Part shown: positions 62,515 through 64,000 of the stretch, in pieces
Layout of the letters: each line of letters starts with the position of its first letter
How positions within the stretch are numbered: position 1 is the stretch's first letter
Origin: Thalassococcus profundi
GTDB taxonomy: Bacteria > Pseudomonadota > Alphaproteobacteria > Rhodobacterales > Rhodobacteraceae
Reading direction: 5' to 3'
Assembly: GCF_003344785.1 (NCBI RefSeq)
Contig: NZ_QPMK01000002.1
Coordinates: forward strand, 343,758 to 407,757
DNA: 64,000 nucleotides
Notes under the pieces: model-generated
Databases searched by the model: none
What the model saw: the letters and a program-made list of their open reading frames with translations, nothing else
Told to the model about the DNA's origin: nothing
Program-made: the position numbers and the translations under genes

Positions 62515-64000
62515 ATGGCCGAAGCGAGCTTGCGATTCGAGATCACCGGGATGAGTTGCGCCGGGTGTGCGGGCCGCGCTGAACGGGCGTTGTCGGCGGT
62601 GCCCGGCGTCGCGCAGTCGAATGTGAACCTTGCCGATCACACCGCGCGGGTCACCGGCGATGTGACGCCGAAGGCGCTGGCTGACGCGCTGGGTGCGGCG
62701 GGATACCCCGCGGCGACCGAGACGGTGCATCTGTCCATCGACGGGATGAGCTGCGCGTCCTGCTCGGCGCGGGTCGAGAAGGCGCTGACGGCGGAACCCG
62801 GCGTTCTCGACGCCACGGTCAACCTTGCCACCGAAACGGCCACCGTGCGTCACCTGGGCGGCGCCGTGGACCTTGCCGCCCTGACCGAGGCGGTGCGCAA
62901 GGCAGGATACGAGGCACGGGCCGAAGACCGCTCCGGCCCAACGACCGACGTGCATGAAGACGCACAGGCGCGGCTTTGGCGCGATACGCTGATCGCCGGG
63001 GCGCTGACGCTGCCGGTCTTTCTGGTCGAAATGGGCGGTCACCTGGTGCCCGCGGTGCATCACGCGGTGACCGGGCTGGTGGGTCAATCCGTCTGGTGGT
63101 TCGTCCAGTTCCTAGTGATCTCGGCTGTGCTGTTCGGACCGGGGCGGCGGTTCCTGTCCATCGGTCTGCCGCTGCTGGCGCGCGGGACTCCCGACATGAA
63201 TTCGCTCGTGGCGCTTGGTACGCTGTCGGCCTGGAGTTACTCCAGCGTCGCGCTTTTCGCTCCGGGATTGCTGCCCGAGGCTGCGCGCGCGGTCTATTTC
63301 GAGGCGGCGGGCGTGATCGTGACGCTGATCCTGCTGGGCCGCTGGCTCGAGGCGCGCGCCAAGGGCCGCACGGGCGAAGCGATCCGCAAGCTGATGGCGC
63401 TGCGCCCGGACGTGGCGCGGGTCGAGCGCGACGGCGAGGTTGTCGAACTGCCCGCAGAGGCGCTGCGCGCGGGTGACATCCTGCACCTGCGGCCCGGTGA
63501 ACGCGTGGCGGTCGACGGCGAGGTGATCGAGGGCCGGTCCTACATCGACGAAAGCCTTGTCACCGGAGAGCCGGTGCCGGTCGAGAAATCCCTCGGCGAC
63601 AGCGTCACCGGCGGCACGATCAACGGCTCCGGCGCCCTGCGGTTCCGGGCCACGGCGGTGGGGCGCGACACGGTGCTGGCGCGGATCATCGCGATGGTGC
63701 AGGACGCCCAGGGCGCCAAGCTGCCAATCCAGGCGCTGGCCGACAAGGTCGTGCTCTGGTTCGTACCCGCGATCATCGCCATCGCTGTCGTGACGGTCGC
63801 CGTCTGGCTGGCGGTGGGCCCGTCCCCCGCGCTCAGCCATGCGCTGGTGGCGGGCGTGTCGGTGCTGATCATCGCCTGCCCCTGCGCAATGGGTCTGGCG
63901 ACGCCCACGTCGATCATGGTCGGCACCGGCCGGGCGGCCGAGCTGGGCGTCCTGTTTCGCCGGGGTGACGCGCTGCAGCGGCTGGCCGAAGTGCCGGTGA
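62515..64000 (+). CDS. copA: Copper-exporting P1B-type ATPase, 3' truncated by window edge
   Basis: 495 complete codons visible. Two N-terminal heavy-metal domains: GMSCAGC (cysteines 15 and 18) and GMSCASC near 80. Then membrane helices, the actuator motif LVTGEPVPVEK near 350, and the ion-site ACPCAMGLATPTS near 453, giving Cu(I) specificity. The phosphorylation DKTGT and nucleotide domains lie beyond the window. AGAGGAGG precedes the ATG. It exports copper across the inner membrane. Confidence 0.95.
   Translation, partial: MAEASLRFEITGMSCAGCAGRAERALSAVPGVAQSNVNLADHTARVTGDVTPKALADALGAAGYPAATETVHLSIDGMSCASCSARVEKALTAEPGVLDATVNLATETATVRHLGGAVDLAALTEAVRKAGYEARAEDRSGPTTDVHEDAQARLWRDTLIAGALTLPVFLVEMGGHLVPAVHHAVTGLVGQSVWWFVQFLVISAVLFGPGRRFLSIGLPLLARGTPDMNSLVALGTLSAWSYSSVALFAPGLLPEAARAVYFEAAGVIVTLILLGRWLEARAKGRTGEAIRKLMALRPDVARVERDGEVVELPAEALRAGDILHLRPGERVAVDGEVIEGRSYIDESLVTGEPVPVEKSLGDSVTGGTINGSGALRFRATAVGRDTVLARIIAMVQDAQGAKLPIQALADKVVLWFVPAIIAIAVVTVAVWLAVGPSPALSHALVAGVSVLIIACPCAMGLATPTSIMVGTGRAAELGVLFRRGDALQRLAEVPV

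Overview
The window is a GC-rich chromosomal segment, about two-thirds G+C by eye, from an alphaproteobacterium. It is most likely a member of the Rhodobacterales (Roseobacter-group style). Pointers to this are a two-hairpin leader before serC with the ribosome site in the second hairpin, the IalB-like protein beside rlmN, an allantoinase/OHCU-decarboxylase fusion, and a MerR-spaced copA promoter. No rRNA, tRNA, insertion sequence, phage or CRISPR array was seen. No gap between genes exceeds about 240 bases.

Left part (1-21,000): a polysaccharide locus with a small hybrid natural-product operon inside it. A partial CpsD-like kinase faces a Wzz-like chain-length protein. Four minus-strand genes then sit 4-5 bases apart: PKS, glycosyltransferase, NRPS and phosphopantetheinyl transferase. 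The NRPS reads formyltransferase-like / C-domain remnant / adenylation domain with an embedded luciferase-like monooxygenase / carrier. Its specificity residues resemble the glycine code. The PKS reads KS-AT-KR-DH-ACP-TE. Upstream on the same strand are a Wzx-type flippase, a second glycosyltransferase and a large RTX-tailed exported protein. The likely output is a short, oxidised, possibly glycosylated aminoacyl-polyketide, conceivably linked to surface polysaccharide.

Middle (21,000-44,300): an MscS-type channel; an Mla/MCE lipid-transport operon (STAS-fused permease, ATPase, long MCE protein, lipoprotein); then a contact-dependent inhibition region. A 2,867-residue CdiA-like protein ends in a putative restriction-endonuclease-fold toxin (Tox-REase-5 type). 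Its stop overlaps a small gene that is probably its immunity gene, and three further unrecognised small genes follow. Divergent from cdiA is an operon of a Sel1-repeat protein, a second short TpsA protein and the only TpsB transporter in the window.

Right part (44,300-64,000): a ChrR-like cupin, a zinc-ribbon metallopeptidase and a Rossmann oxidoreductase; a urate/allantoin catabolic set (uraH, puuE-uraD fusion, allE, allA, NCS2 permease); an AGCS symporter with a universal stress protein; a PPP-type phosphatase; the serine pathway serA/serC/serB with a candidate serC leader RNA; an asparaginase II family protein; an IalB-like protein; rlmN; a hypothetical; and the start of copA behind a CueR-type promoter. 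Very long antisense open frames occur opposite many genes and are GC-composition shadows.
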